Shown piece by piece: positions 62,146 through 64,000 of a DNA stretch of 64,000 nt. The position numbers and the translations under genes were made by a program. Each line of letters opens with the position of its first letter. Position 1 is the first letter of the stretch. Below the pieces are notes generated by a model. That model did no database searches. It was not told the origin of the DNA and was given only the letters and a program-made list of their open reading frames with translations. Origin of the DNA: Enterobacter genomosp. O (GTDB lineage Bacteria > Pseudomonadota > Gammaproteobacteria > Enterobacterales > Enterobacteriaceae); assembly GCF_001022965.1 (NCBI RefSeq), contig NZ_LECZ01000020.1:62001-126000 (forward strand). Reading direction: 5' to 3'.

Positions 62146-62439
62146 ATGAGCATGCATAAGTTATCATCCTACGATCCAGCAAACGCACTGGTGGATGACG
62201 AGGAAATCGCTGTATTTATGGCTGATGCGCTAGAAACCGGTGACTCAGCGTATATTGCTAAAGCCCTGGGTGTTGTTGCCCGAGCCAAAGGAATGTCGAA
62301 CATTTCACAGCAAACAGGGTTATCACGAGAGCAGCTTTATCGGTCATTTAGTGAGAAGGGTAACCCAACGCTTAAAACCACTCTGGCGGTAATGAAAGCA
62401 TTGGGTCTTGGGCTGACAATTAAACACGCGGGAGACTAA
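62146..62439 (+). CDS. Helix-turn-helix antitoxin (HI1420/HigA-like)
   Basis: A 97-residue protein. The N-terminal half (DDEEIAVFMADALETGDSAYIAKALGVVARAKGM) is typical of HI1420-type antidotes and probably binds the toxin. The C-terminal half is an HTH domain (ISQQTGLSREQLYRSFSEKGNPTLKTTL) that may bind the operator. Start ATG at 62146, with AGGAG inside the toxin end; a second ATG two codons on is possible. Its stop overlaps that of convergent yjbB by 4 bp. Confidence 0.88.
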   Translation: MSMHKLSSYDPANALVDDEEIAVFMADALETGDSAYIAKALGVVARAKGMSNISQQTGLSREQLYRSFSEKGNPTLKTTLAVMKALGLGLTIKHAGD

Positions 62440-64000
62440 TACTCATCCCGCTCGTCATCTTCATCCGGCTGTTCCATCACGCTGTAGGCCACCGCGCAGA
62501 ACAACGAGTTGAGGCGTTTCATATCGCCCAGCAGCCCCAGGTGGAGCGAGCTGGTTTCGATGCTCTGCACGTTCTGCTGGTGCAGTCGTTCAACGTGGGC
62601 GTGCGAGTAGCGACGGTTAAGAATGCGGAAGCGATGCTTGTTGCGGCGCAGGCGACGCGCGCTCGGCACGTCGCTGGAGAAGAAGACCGACATGGCCAGC
62701 TTCAGGTTGCTCACCAGCTGTTCGTGTAGCGCCTCCAGCTCTTTTAAGCCTTCAATTGAGAACGCCCGACGCGCGGCCAGCGATTTATCGGCGATCTCGC
62801 TGCCCATCCGCTCAACGATATCTGAAGCCTGCTCAAGGTTAAGCGACATCTCAATAATTTCCGCCCAGCGGCGGGACTCCTCCTCCGCCAGTTCGTCCTG
62901 CGGAATGCGAGCCAGATAGAGCTTAATGGCGGTATAAAGCACGTTGATATCGTCCGCCAGCCTGCGCAGATCTTTCTCTTCTCGCGGTTCTCCGTGCATC
63001 ACCTTTTGCAGGCCTTCGAGCATGGTTTCCATGGCGTCGCCCATGCGCAGCGTCTCGCGAGCGGCATTCGCCAGCGCCAGCGCCGGGGTATCCAGCGCGG
63101 AGGTATCCAGATGCTTCGGTTTCAGGCGCGCATCCAGCTCCGGTTCATCCTGAATAAGGCGTTCGCAGAAGCGGGCCATCGGCCCAGCGAACGGTACCAT
63201 CGCCAGGCAGCGTACCAGGTTGTAGAACACGTGGAAATAGATCACCAGCTCCGCCTTCGGCAGCGGGAGGTTGTCCATCAGGTTCGCCAGCGGGTGGATA
63301 AAGGGCAGGATAAGCAAGCTGCCCACCAGCTTAAAAAGCAGGCTGCCGAGGGCCACGCGGCGGGCGGCGGCATTCGCGGCGCTGTTATTGAGCATCGCCA
63401 GCAGGCCCGAGCCGAGGTTAGCCCCGATCACCAGGCACAGCGCGACCGGGAAGGAGATGGCCCCCGCAGCGGTGAGCGTTGCGGTCAGCAGCACGGCGGC
63501 CAGGCTGGAGTAGCTGACGATGGCAAACACCGCGCCGATTAGCGCGTCCAGCATGATGTCACCGGTCAGGGAGGCGAAGATGACCTGCACGCCGTTGGCC
63601 TCGGTGATAGGCGTGACCGCCTGCACAATCAGCTCCAGCGCCAGCAGGATCAGCCCCAGGCCAATCCCCACGCGCCCAAGCTGCCCGGCCCGCGTCTGCT
63701 TGCGACCGAGGAAGAAGATAACGCCGACAAAAATCAGCAGCGGCGACAGCCACGAGAGATCGAACGTCAGGATACGCGCCATCAGCGCGGTACCCACATC
63801 GGCCCCGAGCACAATAACCAGTGCCGGAGCTAGTGCCACCAGATCCTGGGCCACAAAGGAGGTGACCAGCAGGGTTGTGGCGTTACTGCTCTGAACCAGC
63901 GCCGTCACGCCAATGCCCGCGCAGAAGGCGAGCGGCTTCTTCTCAACGCTGCTGCTGAGAACCGTACGTAAACGGGCACCAAAGACCCGCATTACGCCGG
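62436..64000 (-). CDS. yjbB: Na/Pi-cotransporter family protein YjbB, 5' end missing
   Basis: A gene that enters from the right edge; about 520 codons are inside and about 24 are missing relative to E. coli. The membrane half has the two Na/Pi-cotransporter repeats with GVTALVQSSNATTLLVTSF and SYSSLAAVLLTATLTAAG. The C-terminal half is a PhoU-like helical domain. E. coli YjbB exports phosphate when overproduced. The Met at 63992 aligns inside the protein and is not the start. Confidence 0.95.
   Translation of the reverse strand, partial: GVMRVFGARLRTVLSSSVEKKPLAFCAGIGVTALVQSSNATTLLVTSFVAQDLVALAPALVIVLGADVGTALMARILTFDLSWLSPLLIFVGVIFFLGRKQTRAGQLGRVGIGLGLILLALELIVQAVTPITEANGVQVIFASLTGDIMLDALIGAVFAIVSYSSLAAVLLTATLTAAGAISFPVALCLVIGANLGSGLLAMLNNSAANAAARRVALGSLLFKLVGSLLILPFIHPLANLMDNLPLPKAELVIYFHVFYNLVRCLAMVPFAGPMARFCERLIQDEPELDARLKPKHLDTSALDTPALALANAARETLRMGDAMETMLEGLQKVMHGEPREEKDLRRLADDINVLYTAIKLYLARIPQDELAEEESRRWAEIIEMSLNLEQASDIVERMGSEIADKSLAARRAFSIEGLKELEALHEQLVSNLKLAMSVFFSSDVPSARRLRRNKHRFRILNRRYSHAHVERLHQQNVQSIETSSLHLGLLGDMKRLNSLFCAVAYSVMEQPDEDDERDEY

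Noticed and set aside
61649..62439. Toxin-antitoxin region as part of a genomic island
   Set aside because: Only two small genes are present, tightly packed between core genes, with no recombinase, tRNA or direct repeats.

Overview
The window is chromosomal core DNA from a member of the Enterobacteriaceae. Nearly every protein matches an Escherichia coli K-12 protein in length and motifs, with many small substitutions. Several loci that K-12 lacks point to Enterobacter or a close relative such as Lelliottia or Leclercia: an orphan TraF-like gene next to dusA, a 4-aminobutyrate aminotransferase next to rpoH, panS after lysC, and a hexapeptide acyltransferase next to yjbH. I see no prophage, integrative element, IS, CRISPR array, rRNA or tRNA.

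Layout. (1) 1-10.9 kb resembles K-12 minute 91.5-92: the 5' end of dnaB, then qorA, pspG, dusA, a TraF-like barrel, a cupin, zur, yjbJ, dinF, lexA, dgkA and plsB. (2) 10.9-41.4 kb resembles K-12 minute 77: gntU-gntK-gntR, yhhW, yhhX, the small RNA RyhB, yhhY, ggt, yhhA, the ugpBAECQ glycerol-3-phosphate operon, livKHMGF, panM, livJ, the aminotransferase, rpoH, ftsYEX, rsmD, yhhL, yhhM, yhhN and zntA. (3) 41.5-64 kb returns to minute 91: ubiC-ubiA, malK-lamB-malM, malEFG, psiE, the acyltransferase, yjbEFGH, pgi, lysC, panS, yjbD, rluF, a toxin-antitoxin pair and the start of yjbB. In K-12 plsB and ubiA are neighbours, so the 30-kb gntU-zntA block sits in a different place here. Near-identical inverted REP elements lie at both borders.

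How the genes work together. Several complete pathways are present: gluconate uptake and phosphorylation with its repressor and operators; the full Ugp and Liv ABC importers; the maltose/maltodextrin importer with its maltoporin and a divergent regulatory region; FtsE-FtsX with FtsY and the heat-shock sigma factor; zinc control (Zur, and ZntA with a ZntR-type promoter); the two-enzyme start of ubiquinone synthesis; and the YjbEFGH exopolysaccharide operon.

Most of the window is ordinary. The points most worth a second look are the relocated 30-kb block and its REP borders, an apparent absence of the lysine riboswitch upstream of lysC, a dispersed 33-bp repeat present six times (including an inverted pair between malE and malF), a duplicated repeat-plus-terminator module flanking the liv genes, an HI1419/HI1420-type toxin-antitoxin pair where K-12 has pepE, and the orphan TraF-like and acyltransferase genes. 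I found no convincing undescribed multi-gene system. Comparisons with E. coli are from memory of that genome, not from alignments run here.
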